DNA of 64,000 nt from an uncultured Monoglobus sp. (GCA_947630505.1 CANRHV010000003.1:1-64000); one strand, 5' to 3'; numbered from the stretch's first letter, positions 15,287 to 24,311 are shown. The notes: generated by a model not told the origin, from the letters alone. Numbers and translations are program-made.

Positions 15287-17164
15287 GTGAGCTCATATGA
15301 TAAAAGACAGTATATTCTGGGCGGCGCGGTCGTTATTTGCGTGTTTTTATTTATTTTTGCCGTTAACTCGCTGCTTAAGAGAACCGATCTTAAGGACATA
15401 AACATGGACCCCGGAGCCGATATGGACTGGAGCTATGAAATAATTTCGGGCTCGGTCTCAAGGCCCGCTGTGCCCGAGCTTCTTGACGAATACACCGTGA
15501 GCTTTCCCGGAGAGAGCGGCAGAGCCGTTAAGGCCGAGAGAACTTTGCGCGAGCAGCTTGACGGCGCGCACATCGGGATATTTTTGTATGACGCCGTGTG
15601 CGGAGCGGACGTATACCTTGATGATGATATGATATACACAAGCTTTGAGGGCGCTCCCAGAGACGAGTCGGGCTATGCCTTGACCGACGGCTTTGAGCCC
15701 TGCCCGTCCGAGAAGATCGAAATATTTTTGCCCGACGACTATGTGGGCCGCAAATTGACCGTTATCTCGTATTTTCCGTCCGAGACAGAGAATATAGTCC
15801 CGATATTCCCGTATTTGTGCAGCAGCGAAACGCTGTTCGCCTTGACCTCGGTCGAAAATGTGGCGCCGATCACCCACATGACGTTGTGCTCTTTTTTGAC
15901 GCTATTGACCGCGCTTATCTATCTGCTTGATATAAAAAACGGCAACGCGGACAAAAGGATACTGCTCCTGACGCTGTTTTATTTGATATTGTTTATGCAG
16001 CAAGGCTTTGAGTCAAACGCGGGAACCTACAGTCTGCTGCCTAAAAAGCTGGGCGCGCTTGAGTTTATATGCGAGCTGCGCATGGCGCCGCTGCTGCTGT
16101 TCGTAGCGCTGTATCTCACATCCTGGCGGCGCGTTGTTCTTGCCGCCGCGACCGGAGTTTGGTTTGTTTTCGACGCCGTAAAGTTGATAAGGGAATGGGT
16201 ACTGAGCGGTTTGTATCACGGGGAACCGACGGCTCCGATAGTATTTGCTCTGATCATACTCACGCTGATCTTGTTAATATTTGAGATGAGATATAAAAAG
16301 ATAAAATTCAAAAAATCTTATATCATATATATTATTATCGCGGTGGTCGCCGCCGTTGTGCGCTTGATCAGGCTGAGCTCTAAATGGTACGGAAATATGG
16401 CGGGCTATTTAAAGCTTTTGTTTGTGAGCCCGATGCACGGAGTTTTTTATCCGCTTATTCAGTATGTATTTTTCATCGGCATTTTTACTATCACGGCGGT
16501 AGTTATTGTCGAGTTTGTGAGGCGCACGCTCTATTCCAGAGTAATGCTGGGCGTGCTTGAGGAGCAAAACAAACGCGCGATGAACAGCTACAAACGAATG
16601 GCGGAGTCGGAGGAGGAGACATACTCGATAAGGCATGAGGTACGTCATCATATGCTCACATTGTCCGCCATGCTGAAAAACGGCGAGATCGACCGAGCGG
16701 GCGAGTACGCGCAGTCTTTGACAAGCGAATACAACGATATGCCGGACGGTCAATACAGCAAAAACATGATGGTGAATATTATCGCGAGCGAATATCTGGG
16801 CCGCGCAAAGCCGCGCGGGATCGAGGTCAAACACAGCCTTAATATTCCCGAGGAGATCCCGATCTCGGACACCGATTTTTGCGTATTTCTCACAAACATG
16901 TTTGAAAATTCTTTGAACGCCTGCGAAAAAATTGACCCGGGCCAAAAGCGGTATATTCATGTGAAAATGTACATACAGGGCAAATATCTGTTTATAGGCT
17001 GCGAGAACAGCGCCCCGAATAGCGAAGCGGCGGTCAAAAAAGACAAAACCCACGGCTACGGTCTTGAAAACATGAAAAGGATAGCTCAAAAGTACGGCGG
17101 AATGCTGCATATCGAGAGAAAGAATTCCTCGTTCGCGCTGAAAAGCGACTTCTGTCTGAAATAG
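15287..17164 (+). CDS. AgrC/LytS-like membrane sensor histidine kinase (GHKL ATPase)
   Basis: 625 residues. An N-terminal membrane anchor (about 7-25) is followed by an extracytoplasmic beta domain (about 35-190), then seven or so hydrophobic segments (about 200-410), a coiled linker and a GHKL kinase module. The likely phosphoacceptor is His450 in IRHEVRHHM. The N-box is NMFENSLNAC and the G-box GYGLENM. This layout resembles 7TM-DISM kinases joined to an AgrC-type catalytic end, which usually pair with LytTR regulators; one lies convergently at 17222. The start is GTG (15287), with GGGGGGTGG 4 nt upstream. The signal is unknown. Its promoter carries the 21-bp repeats, so it is probably controlled by its own regulator. 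Confidence 0.9.
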   Translation: MSSYDKRQYILGGAVVICVFLFIFAVNSLLKRTDLKDINMDPGADMDWSYEIISGSVSRPAVPELLDEYTVSFPGESGRAVKAERTLREQLDGAHIGIFLYDAVCGADVYLDDDMIYTSFEGAPRDESGYALTDGFEPCPSEKIEIFLPDDYVGRKLTVISYFPSETENIVPIFPYLCSSETLFALTSVENVAPITHMTLCSFLTLLTALIYLLDIKNGNADKRILLLTLFYLILFMQQGFESNAGTYSLLPKKLGALEFICELRMAPLLLFVALYLTSWRRVVLAAATGVWFVFDAVKLIREWVLSGLYHGEPTAPIVFALIILTLILLIFEMRYKKIKFKKSYIIYIIIAVVAAVVRLIRLSSKWYGNMAGYLKLLFVSPMHGVFYPLIQYVFFIGIFTITAVVIVEFVRRTLYSRVMLGVLEEQNKRAMNSYKRMAESEEETYSIRHEVRHHMLTLSAMLKNGEIDRAGEYAQSLTSEYNDMPDGQYSKNMMVNIIASEYLGRAKPRGIEVKHSLNIPEEIPISDTDFCVFLTNMFENSLNACEKIDPGQKRYIHVKMYIQGKYLFIGCENSAPNSEAAVKKDKTHGYGLENMKRIAQKYGGMLHIERKNSSFALKSDFCLK

Positions 17165-17221
17165 GAATTTTTAAAATAAAGCAAACAATAAAGGCGCCGT
17201 TTTAAACTGCGGCGTCTTAGT

Positions 17222-17941
17222 TTATCCGAATATATCTTTTTTGTCGAGAAATTCCAAAAACCTGAGCTGAACTCTGTTAAACTGCGGCTTGCTGATCGGG
17301 ATAACCTCTCCGTTTGAGAGCAGCATGTCAAAGCGCATGATCTCGGTAATATAATTCATGTTGACGAGATAGCTTCTGTGAGGACGCACAAAAAGCGCCC
17401 GCGGCAGTTGATTTTCGATCTCGCTTAGCGTGCCGTGAAGAACGACCTCGGTCCCGTTGATTTTATGTAAGGCTATGCGGTGTCCGTATATCTCAAAATA
17501 GAGTATCTCGTTGAGCTTCACTTTTATTACGCCGTTTGATGATGTAAAGCAGACATTGTCCATCATATGCTTTTTCATGTACCTGTTAAGCGCCTCTTCG
17601 AGCTTATCGCTGTCGAGCGGCTTTAAAATATAGTATATGGGATCAACGTCAAAGCTTTCGATCGCGTATTCCTTGGCTGTCGTTATAAAAATGATATCGG
17701 TGTTTTGGTTGTTCCTGCGAAACTCCTTTGCGTAGCTCATGCCGTTTTCGTTATCGAAGAATATGTCAAGCAGCAGCAGGTCATACTCGGTGCCGCTCTT
17801 TATTGAGCTGTCAAGAGCGGACACATCATTGAAAGACCGAATGATGCAGTCAGTTTCCACATCGGAAAAAAAGCCGCGCACAAATTCTGACGCATTGCTG
17901 CAAAACTCCGCGTCGTCGTCGCATATAGCGATTTTTACCAT
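17222..17941 (-). CDS. LytTR-family response regulator
   Basis: 239 residues. The receiver domain (1-120) has the acidic pocket at DDD8-10 and phosphoacceptor Asp59 (LLLLDIFF). The LytTR DNA-binding domain (about 135-239) includes YGHRIALH and FVRPHRSYLVN. It should take phosphate from the convergent AgrC-like kinase (15287-17164), whose stop is 57 bp away. I choose the ATG at 17941, with GAGGTG 6 nt upstream, over a GTG three codons earlier. LytTR proteins bind direct repeats with about a 21-bp period; such repeats lie before the kinase, PAP2, SLH and SpoIIE-kinase genes. I found none before this gene, so it seems to be expressed from a plain promoter. Confidence 0.93.
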   Translation of the reverse strand: MVKIAICDDDAEFCSNASEFVRGFFSDVETDCIIRSFNDVSALDSSIKSGTEYDLLLLDIFFDNENGMSYAKEFRRNNQNTDIIFITTAKEYAIESFDVDPIYYILKPLDSDKLEEALNRYMKKHMMDNVCFTSSNGVIKVKLNEILYFEIYGHRIALHKINGTEVVLHGTLSEIENQLPRALFVRPHRSYLVNMNYITEIMRFDMLLSNGEVIPISKPQFNRVQLRFLEFLDKKDIFG

Positions 17942-17989
17942 GACAAACACCTCAATTCAATCTTTCTCTTCTTTTACAGCGCTAAAAAT

Positions 17990-18017
17990 ATTTTATCACA
18001 TTTTATCAAAAAGTCAA
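17990..18017 (-). promoter_or_regulatory. Promoter of the LytTR regulator gene
   Basis: Reading leftward: TTGACT (18017-18012), 16 bp, TAAAAT (17995-17990) preceded by TGTGA. No GACRYGAA repeat precedes it. Confidence 0.6.
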
Positions 18018-18090
18018 GCAAAAAGATAAAATTACTACAAAATTTATAGGTTATGTAGTGTTACGCCGCGGGCATAGATCACAAAATATT

Positions 18091-18120
18091 AAAAAAATCG
18101 GCGGTATAATTACCGCCGAT
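18091..18120 (-). terminator. Terminator of the 203-residue gene
   Basis: Reading leftward: ATCGGCGGTA, loop ATTA, TACCGCCGAT, then TTTTTT. It is a perfect 10-bp stem just after the stop at 18135. Confidence 0.85.
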
Positions 18121-18134
18121 AAAGCGTATTAAAC

Positions 18135-18746
18135 TTATTTAAAAACCTTTTTGATTATTATATTAACTTTTTTGCCTATATAGCCGACTATAACGTCGTC
18201 CGCGATGTTGGCAATGACCGATTTTTCAAGCTCGTCCCAAGTTTCCTTGTCTTTGTTATCTTGAGCGTTGTCTCTGTAATTTTTAAGGGACCACGCCTCC
18301 GACCAGATCTCATTTTGCAGCTGTCCCGTTGCCGAGCCCATGTCGTAGAACTCATAGCCCGCGGTGTTTGACATTTTCGATGCCTCGACATAGCCGTCCG
18401 CCATGGATTCCGCGATAAGCTTGATCTTGTTTATGATTCCCTTCGAGGACGCGTTAACGCCGGATTTTGAGACCGACATGATTTCTTCTTTTTTGTCAAG
18501 CGTCATGCGCTTTGTTTTGATAGCCGCGTGCAGCTCATACTCGGGACCGTCGTTCTCTATCCAGAATTCGCCGTTTCCGATCTCCAAAAGCTCGGGCAGC
18601 ATGCCGACCATTTCCTCCGCCAGAAGGCGCAGCTGGAGTGACTGCTTGGCGCTCAGCTTATTATATGACGCAGATTTTTCGGCCTCGGCAAGGATATTGT
18701 TGAGCGTTGATTTATCGTTTGTCAGCTTGCATACATCAGATTTCAT
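18135..18746 (-). CDS. Degenerate anti-sigma-kinase-like protein of unknown function
   Basis: 203 residues, cytosolic, no signal peptide. Residues 35-65 (LSAKQSLQLRLLAEEMVGML) resemble the N-box helix of RsbW/SpoIIAB-type ATPases (LRLxxEELxxN), but the key Asn is not in its usual place, and I see no DxGxG or glycine-rich lid after it. A FWIENDG segment follows, where the family has a beta strand. ATP binding is therefore doubtful. It is divergent from a SpoIIE-kinase fusion (18938) and close to a STAS gene (21926), so it may be a non-catalytic partner in the same switching circuit. That role is inferred from position and partial similarity only. Its promoter (18783-18811) and terminator are its own. 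Confidence 0.65.
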   Translation of the reverse strand: MKSDVCKLTNDKSTLNNILAEAEKSASYNKLSAKQSLQLRLLAEEMVGMLPELLEIGNGEFWIENDGPEYELHAAIKTKRMTLDKKEEIMSVSKSGVNASSKGIINKIKLIAESMADGYVEASKMSNTAGYEFYDMGSATGQLQNEIWSEAWSLKNYRDNAQDNKDKETWDELEKSVIANIADDVIVGYIGKKVNIIIKKVFK

Positions 18747-18782
18747 TTTTTGACCTCATTTCATAAAATTATCTTATTGGTT

Positions 18783-18811
18783 ATTATATATTATTTTAAT
18801 TTAAAAATCAA
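18783..18811 (-). promoter_or_regulatory. Promoter of the 203-residue gene
   Basis: Reading leftward: TTGATT (18811-18806), 17 bp, TATAAT (18788-18783), about 37 bp before the start codon. Confidence 0.55.
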
Positions 18812-18828
18812 TAGAAATATTAAATTTT

Positions 18829-18902
18829 GACGTGAAATGTTCGGATTTTGACGTGAACGGACGCGAAATGTCTTGCTTTTAACGATTGATTTATGGTATA
18901 AT
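18829..18902 (+). promoter_or_regulatory. SpoIIE-kinase promoter with three LytTR-type repeats
   Basis: GACGTGAA at 18829-18836 and again at 18850-18857, 21 bp apart and both preceded by ATTTT. A third copy GACGCGAA is at 18860-18867. A 5-bp gap, TTGCTT (18873-18878), 18 bp and TATAAT (18897-18902) follow. The third copy has the standard distance to the promoter, and the 21-bp pair is one helical turn further up. Confidence 0.62.
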
Positions 18903-18937
18903 TATCATAATAATAAAATGTTTGGAGTGATAAACCT

Positions 18938-21775
18938 ATGACCTTGACCATGGTTCTTCCGGTTTTATATAACGCCGTCGCCGCCGTGCTGTTTTATCTC
19001 GCGGAGGAAAAGACGCCTTTCGGCCGCTTGAGCAAAAAGGCAAGGCAGATCACAATCGGCGTTGTTTTCGGTCTGCTTGCGATTTTGTCAAGCACGAATA
19101 TTATCGGCGTTGACATCGGTTCGGGAGTTATAATCAATGTGCGAGACGCGTCCCCGATATGCGCGGCGCTGATCTTCGGCGGCCCCGCCGGAATAATCGC
19201 CGGACTTATCGCGGGAGTCTATCGCTTTACCGCGCCGTTTTTCGGTCTCGCGGGCACATACACTCAGGTCGCCTGCACGATATCTACGATCGTAGCCAGC
19301 TTTTTTGCCGCGTGGCTCAGAAAGGTTATGTTTGACGACAAAAAGGCCACATGGATATACGGCATAGGCGCCGCGGTTATTTGCGAAGTATTTCATATGC
19401 TAATGATCTTTTTCACAAATATGAACGACGCGGACACCGCTTTTACTTTCGTTCAGAACGCGACATTGCCGATGGTTCTGTATAACGCGCTGGCGGTCGG
19501 TTTTTCGATCATCGCGGTGACGCTTGTGAGCCGCGAGAGAGCCCTGATCTCGTTTGGGACCGGAGAAAACAGACGAATATCCAAGACCTTTCAAAAGTGG
19601 CTCTTTATTTTTGTTGTGATAGCCTATGTTCTGACGAGCTCGTACACATATATTCTTCAGAGCAGAATGTCTGACACCGAGACAGAGTCGGTCATAACAA
19701 CCTCGATCAATGACGTGAAGAACGATATAAGCGACGCGTCGGACGAAAATCTGCTCGAAAAAACGCGCGTGATAGCGAATGCCTATATAGCCTCGTCCGA
19801 CAAGAGCGCCGACTTCCTCGTGCGTCTGGCCGAAGCGAGCAACACAAAAGAAATTAATATCGTGGGCGCGGACGGCTTTATATCAAACAGCAGCGTTGCC
19901 GATTATATAGGCTTTGACATGCGCTCGGGAGAACAGTCAAACGAGTTTCTTGTTATTAATGAGGGCGGCGTCGACCACTACGTTCAGCCGTATATGCCTC
20001 ATACACACAGCGACGGTGAGTACAGAAAATACGCGGGCGTCGCTCTTCCGGGCGGTGGCTTTATCCAGGCGGGATATGACTACAAGCAGTTTAAATCGGA
20101 TATCGACAGCTTCGTCGGCAAGATCGCCAGGAACCGCCATATCGACAACAGCGGCTTCATTGTGATATGCGACAGCGCATGGAACATTGTCACCACAGGA
20201 AGCGAGTATGAGGGCCGAAATCTTAAAGAGATTGGCATATGGGTCGACACCGACGCGGTTACGGAGCAGAGCGTGTTTGAAACAAAATTTGGCAACACCT
20301 CATATTTCTGCGAGTACGCCTTTGTTGAGGGATATTATATCTTCGGAGCCGTTCCGATATCCGAGGCGCAGTTTATGAGAAACGTCTCGGTATACCTCAG
20401 TCTGTTTATGGAAATACTCATTTTCGCGGTGCTGTTTATCCTGATCTACTTTCTGATAAAGAGCGTCATACTCAACAATATAAACAAAATCAACGGCGCG
20501 CTCTCGAGAATAACGGGCGGAGATCTTGACGTCACAGTCGATGTGCGCACCAACCGCGAGTTCGCGTCTCTCTCGGATGACATAAACTCGACCGTCGATA
20601 CTTTAAAGCGCTATATCAGCGAGGCCGAGGCGAGAATAGACAAGGAGCTTGAGTTTGCCAAGCAGATACAGTATTCGGCGATGCCCACGGTATTTCCGCC
20701 GTTCCCCGCCCGCAAGGAGTTTGACGTTTACGCGCAGATGTTCACCGCCAAAGAGGTGGGAGGCGACTTCTATGATTTCTATATGCTGAGCGATTCTTCC
20801 GTCGGTTTCGTTATTGCCGATGTTTCGGGCAAGGGAATACCCGCGGCCATGTTCATGATGCGCGCTAAATCGGTTATAAAAGACATGGCCGAGAGCGGCG
20901 TCGAGGTCGAGAGGATATTGGCCGAGGCCAACGAGAGGCTCTGCGAAAGCAACGACGCGGGTATGTTCGTGACCGCGTGGATAGGAATACTTGACTTAAA
21001 GACCGGAATGCTCACATCCGCCAGCGCGGGCCACAACCCGCCGGTGATCTGCCGAGCGGACGGGACCTGTGAGGCGATAAAGCAAAAGAGCGGCTTCGTT
21101 CTGGGCGGAATGGAAGGCATGAAGTACCGCAAGCATGAAATGCAGCTGAAACCCGGAGATCAGATATTTGTGTACACCGACGGCGTGACCGAGGCCAATG
21201 ACGAAAACGAGGACTTCTACGGCGAGGAGCGCATGCTCAAGGTGGTAGGCTCAAACGCTGCCATGGGGCCCGAGGGCATCTGCCATGCCGTCAAGTCGGA
21301 CTTAGACATATTCGCGGGCGGCGCGCCGCAGTTTGACGACATAACAATGCTGTGCTTCACGCTCAACTATGTCAGCGGCGACAATTCGATAGAGTTTATT
21401 CCGGGCGAGAAATCCACCGACGCGGTCATAGACTTCACAAACAGGATCAAGTCAAAGCTCGACGTGGTGCCCAGGATCGGCAACCGCGTGAGCATCGCGA
21501 TCGACGAGATATACGCAAATATCTTAAATCACAGCAAGGCGACAATGGCATCTATCACCTGGTCGATAGACGGCGGCAAGCTGTATCTTAAATTCACGGA
21601 CAACGGCATTCCGTACAATCCGCTCGACGCGCCCGAGCCCGATATAACGCTTTCCGCGGAGGATAGGCAAATCGGCGGTCTCGGTATTCTGCTCGTTCGC
21701 AAAATGACCGAGTCGATGGAATACGTCCGCGAGGACGACAAAAATATTCTGACATTGACCGTGGCGCTGCTATAA
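18938..21775 (+). CDS. Membrane sensor with SpoIIE-type PP2C phosphatase fused to an anti-sigma-type ATPase
   Basis: 945 residues. Order: a LytS-like 5TM sensor block (about 1-205, with NVRDASPICAALIFGGPAG), another membrane helix at about 215-235, an extracellular Cache-like domain (240-480), a membrane helix (485-510), a HAMP linker (510-570), a SpoIIE/RsbU PP2C phosphatase (about 590-810; EVGGDFYDF, ADVSGKGIPAAMF, TDGVTEA, DDITML) and an RsbW-like ATPase (about 820-945; AIDEIYANIL, TDNGIPYNP, GGLGILLVRKM). The phosphatase should dephosphorylate a STAS anti-anti-sigma protein, and the ATPase could phosphorylate one, so both arms of a partner switch sit in one chain. The likely partner is the STAS gene at 21926-22228. 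GGAGTGA precedes the ATG. The promoter carries 21-bp repeats. Confidence 0.9.
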   Translation: MTLTMVLPVLYNAVAAVLFYLAEEKTPFGRLSKKARQITIGVVFGLLAILSSTNIIGVDIGSGVIINVRDASPICAALIFGGPAGIIAGLIAGVYRFTAPFFGLAGTYTQVACTISTIVASFFAAWLRKVMFDDKKATWIYGIGAAVICEVFHMLMIFFTNMNDADTAFTFVQNATLPMVLYNALAVGFSIIAVTLVSRERALISFGTGENRRISKTFQKWLFIFVVIAYVLTSSYTYILQSRMSDTETESVITTSINDVKNDISDASDENLLEKTRVIANAYIASSDKSADFLVRLAEASNTKEINIVGADGFISNSSVADYIGFDMRSGEQSNEFLVINEGGVDHYVQPYMPHTHSDGEYRKYAGVALPGGGFIQAGYDYKQFKSDIDSFVGKIARNRHIDNSGFIVICDSAWNIVTTGSEYEGRNLKEIGIWVDTDAVTEQSVFETKFGNTSYFCEYAFVEGYYIFGAVPISEAQFMRNVSVYLSLFMEILIFAVLFILIYFLIKSVILNNINKINGALSRITGGDLDVTVDVRTNREFASLSDDINSTVDTLKRYISEAEARIDKELEFAKQIQYSAMPTVFPPFPARKEFDVYAQMFTAKEVGGDFYDFYMLSDSSVGFVIADVSGKGIPAAMFMMRAKSVIKDMAESGVEVERILAEANERLCESNDAGMFVTAWIGILDLKTGMLTSASAGHNPPVICRADGTCEAIKQKSGFVLGGMEGMKYRKHEMQLKPGDQIFVYTDGVTEANDENEDFYGEERMLKVVGSNAAMGPEGICHAVKSDLDIFAGGAPQFDDITMLCFTLNYVSGDNSIEFIPGEKSTDAVIDFTNRIKSKLDVVPRIGNRVSIAIDEIYANILNHSKATMASITWSIDGGKLYLKFTDNGIPYNPLDAPEPDITLSAEDRQIGGLGILLVRKMTESMEYVREDDKNILTLTVALL

Positions 21776-21805
21776 GAAAAAGCGTTTAAAAAATGCAATA
21801 TTAAT

Positions 21806-21827
21806 AGGGGCGCCGATCGGCGCCCCT
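21806..21827. terminator. Perfect 22-bp palindrome between convergent genes
   Basis: AGGGGCGCCGATCGGCGCCCCT reads the same on both strands. It has no good T-run on either side. It lies between the SpoIIE-kinase stop and the STAS stop and most simply ends transcription, though a protein-binding dyad is possible. Confidence 0.5.
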
Positions 21828-21925
21828 GAATAATTTGTCAAATCCACCCGTCTGCCTCTCTCCAAGTGGCGAGCCGGGATATCGAGGATTTATAGCGACT
21901 ACGGATGAGACGTTAAAAAATTATG

Positions 21926-22228
21926 TTACGAATTTTGAATATCAAGTATCTCGTCAAATCCCGTGGCTTCGAACACCTCGGTTATCAGCTCGTTGGGATT
22001 GCGGATAACCATTTTGCCGTCCGCCGCGTTCATCTTTTTCTGAGCCGCCAGCAGAACTCTGAGGCCCGCGCTCGATATGTAAACCAGATCGGAAAAATCA
22101 AAATCGATCTCGGTTATTCCGTCCAGCTCGCCGATCGTGTTCTCAAGCTCGGGGGCAGTGTTGGTGTCCAGTCTGCCCTCGAGGGCGATCTTAGCGGTCG
22201 AACCATCTTTATTTAAATTAATGTTCAT
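21926..22228 (-). CDS. STAS-domain anti-anti-sigma factor
   Basis: 100 residues forming a single STAS domain like SpoIIAA/RsbV. The phosphorylatable Ser lies in the conserved YISSAGLRVLL segment (about residues 52-62). In this family the unphosphorylated form captures an anti-sigma kinase and frees its sigma factor or other target. The convergent gene at 18938 encodes both a PP2C phosphatase that could activate it and an RsbW-like ATPase that could inactivate it. AAAGGAG lies 7 nt before the ATG. No cognate sigma factor is adjacent, so the downstream target is unknown. Confidence 0.92.
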   Translation of the reverse strand: MNINLNKDGSTAKIALEGRLDTNTAPELENTIGELDGITEIDFDFSDLVYISSAGLRVLLAAQKKMNAADGKMVIRNPNELITEVFEATGFDEILDIQNS

Positions 22229-22306
22229 AATAGCACTCCTTTATTGTAATTTTGTTTATCTTAATAATATTATAGCACACGTCAAAATAAAAATCAAGAT
22301 ATAATT

Positions 22307-23896
22307 TTATTTAATAACAAGCGCGTGCGACAGATTGTCGAGCCATGTGGTTCCGTTTGCGCGGAGCGTCGAAAGATCGTTCAGTATAACGCCTCGCGGT
22401 CTGATGATACCTCCCGACGGATCCGCGGGGCTGACAAGCGAGCTCACGTCGCTTACGGTGTAGTAAAGCCCGTTGTCCTTGCCGATATAAAGCATCTCGT
22501 GGCCGGGGAAGATCAATATCGCGCCCGGCGGCAGCGTGTCAAGCAAATCTTTCTTTTGCTGAACGGTCATGGCCGACATGTCGGTCACCTCGGCGGGTAT
22601 CGCCGACTGCCATGTAGTGTTTCTCGGAAGTTCAAAGCCGAAGCATTTGTACACCTCTCGAACAAACGACGAGCAGTCCTGAGAGTTCATCATGCCTCCC
22701 CAGCCGTAACGGTTGCCGAGGGAGCGGAACGCCCGGGTTATAACATTCGCCTCGGTATAGGGCAGGTACCCGACGCTCACGCCCCTGTTCGCGGGGATGG
22801 CCGCGAGCTTTTGATAAAAGTTTCCGTCCTCGTTCCGCGCGGGCATTTTAACGACATAATTGTTCCAGGGCAGCCTATGCGCCACGGCGTCGGAACAGTC
22901 GGTGACAAGCTCAAGCGCGGTTCCCATAGTCAGCAGCTTTTCGTTTAAGTCCTCATCGGCGCTCGGCTCAAGATAAACCTTCTGGTCGGTGACGACCAAA
23001 ACCTGCTCCGGGTCCGCGGCGGCCTGCCACTCGGCCTTGTCGGCGCATATCGCGATATCCTCGGTCGGCGCCCAGCCCGAGCAGCAGTCGTTTTTAACAA
23101 GGCTGAACTTTCCGTCAGCGGTCGTGAAGTAAATAACAAGCGGCTCGTTCACAAGTATCGCGCTTGAAACCAAATTGTCCCACTCGGGGTCGCTCGGGTC
23201 GTCCGAGAGATAATCCTCGTAAGGATACGCCTTCATGACCGTCCTGTTGACCGCGAAGCCGTATTTGAGCTTCATGTTTTCCGAAACGGGCGCGTTTTTG
23301 ATGTTGTCGCGTATGGCCTGATAGTAGCTTTCGGGCACCGGCTCACCGTTTAGGTAAAGCCCCGTCGGCGATTCAAAATCGGCGTTTAGGTCCGCCATAT
23401 ACCGACCGTTGTATGTGTCACTCTGCGCCGCCAGATTGTTGGTGTTTGTGTCGGGCGTGTCGAGGATTCTTCGGTTGAGAGCCTTGATCTCATTCTCACT
23501 CATAATAACATCGTCGGCATCGGCGTTTTTTGATATCCAGTAGGACGGGATACACATTTCGCTTATGACGTTGGGTGCCTTGACGGTGCCGTCATTTGTG
23601 TCGCCCCGAGTGTCGGCGCCGCTTAAATAATCCGATTCCAGCGGGACCTCTACGGGGGCCAGATTTGAGTTCCAACGGAACAGCTTGGCGGCCGCCGCGC
23701 CGTTCGGCGCGTAGGCGTCAAGCCTGTTTTTCATTTCATCGTCGCTCGCCGCGTCGTTTATGCCGACCGCGTCAACCAGATTTCCGTCCTCGCCGTAGTA
23801 GGCGCATACATAAAACATTTCCGCCTCGGCGTGGGCGGGGAGCGGAGCTATGATTGCCGCCGCGGCAAGCGCGGCAATAATTTTTTTCAGTTTCAT
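22307..23896 (-). CDS. Secreted NlpC/P60 cell-wall peptidase with SH3-like domains
   Basis: 529 residues. It has a signal peptide (1-23, ending APLPAHA), a long region with SH3-like barrels (about 180-380) and a C-terminal NlpC/P60 domain (about 385-529). The catalytic Cys408 lies in NSQDCSSFV and a likely catalytic His in PGHEMLYIG. The arrangement resembles YgiM/DUF1175-type SH3-NlpC enzymes that cut between D-Glu and the diamino acid in peptidoglycan stem peptides. It starts 2 bp after the stop of the YbjQ gene, so the two form an operon. The exact bond cut is inferred from the family. Confidence 0.88.
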   Translation of the reverse strand: MKLKKIIAALAAAAIIAPLPAHAEAEMFYVCAYYGEDGNLVDAVGINDAASDDEMKNRLDAYAPNGAAAAKLFRWNSNLAPVEVPLESDYLSGADTRGDTNDGTVKAPNVISEMCIPSYWISKNADADDVIMSENEIKALNRRILDTPDTNTNNLAAQSDTYNGRYMADLNADFESPTGLYLNGEPVPESYYQAIRDNIKNAPVSENMKLKYGFAVNRTVMKAYPYEDYLSDDPSDPEWDNLVSSAILVNEPLVIYFTTADGKFSLVKNDCCSGWAPTEDIAICADKAEWQAAADPEQVLVVTDQKVYLEPSADEDLNEKLLTMGTALELVTDCSDAVAHRLPWNNYVVKMPARNEDGNFYQKLAAIPANRGVSVGYLPYTEANVITRAFRSLGNRYGWGGMMNSQDCSSFVREVYKCFGFELPRNTTWQSAIPAEVTDMSAMTVQQKKDLLDTLPPGAILIFPGHEMLYIGKDNGLYYTVSDVSSLVSPADPSGGIIRPRGVILNDLSTLRANGTTWLDNLSHALVIK

Positions 23897-23898
23897 TA

Positions 23899-24216
23899 TT
23901 ACTTGTTAATAAATTTTACCGCGGTTCCGCATGCCATAACCTCGGCAGCTCCCTGCATAACGGCGGCGGATGAGTATCTGATGTTCACGACCGCGTCCGC
24001 TCCGAGACTTTCGGCCTCGGCGACCATACGGCTCGTCGCGAGGTCTCTCGCCTCGTTCATCATTTGCGTGTACGCTTTAAGCTCGCCGCCAACGAGCGTT
24101 TTAAAGCTCTGAGTCAGGTCCTTGCCGATGTTTTTTGACTGAATGGTGCTGCCCTTAACAAGGCCCAGCGTCTCCAGTTCCTTTCCGCTTACGTAGTCCG
24201 TGTTTACCAATAACAT
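23899..24216 (-). CDS. YbjQ/UPF0145-family protein
   Basis: 105 residues matching the YbjQ (UPF0145) family: the N-terminal VNTDYVSGKEL strand, a central amphipathic helix with MMNEARDLATSRM, then AESLGADAVVNIRYSS. Members form oligomers and were once called heavy-metal-binding, but their function is unknown. The ATG at 24216 has GGAGG 8 nt upstream; a TTG five codons earlier lies inside that site and is unlikely. It is the first gene of an operon with the NlpC/P60 hydrolase. Confidence 0.9.
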   Translation of the reverse strand: MLLVNTDYVSGKELETLGLVKGSTIQSKNIGKDLTQSFKTLVGGELKAYTQMMNEARDLATSRMVAEAESLGADAVVNIRYSSAAVMQGAAEVMACGTAVKFINK

Positions 24217-24275
24217 AATAAATACCTCCAATTAAAATATTTTAAAATTTTATTTATTTCGGTTTTATCCGATAT

Positions 24276-24304
24276 ATTATACTACAATATTTTTAAATTT
24301 TCAA
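24276..24304 (-). promoter_or_regulatory. Promoter of the ybjQ-nlpC/P60 operon
   Basis: Reading leftward: TTGAAA (24304-24299), 17 bp, TATAAT (24281-24276). Confidence 0.6.
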
Positions 24305-24311
24305 TACCCGG

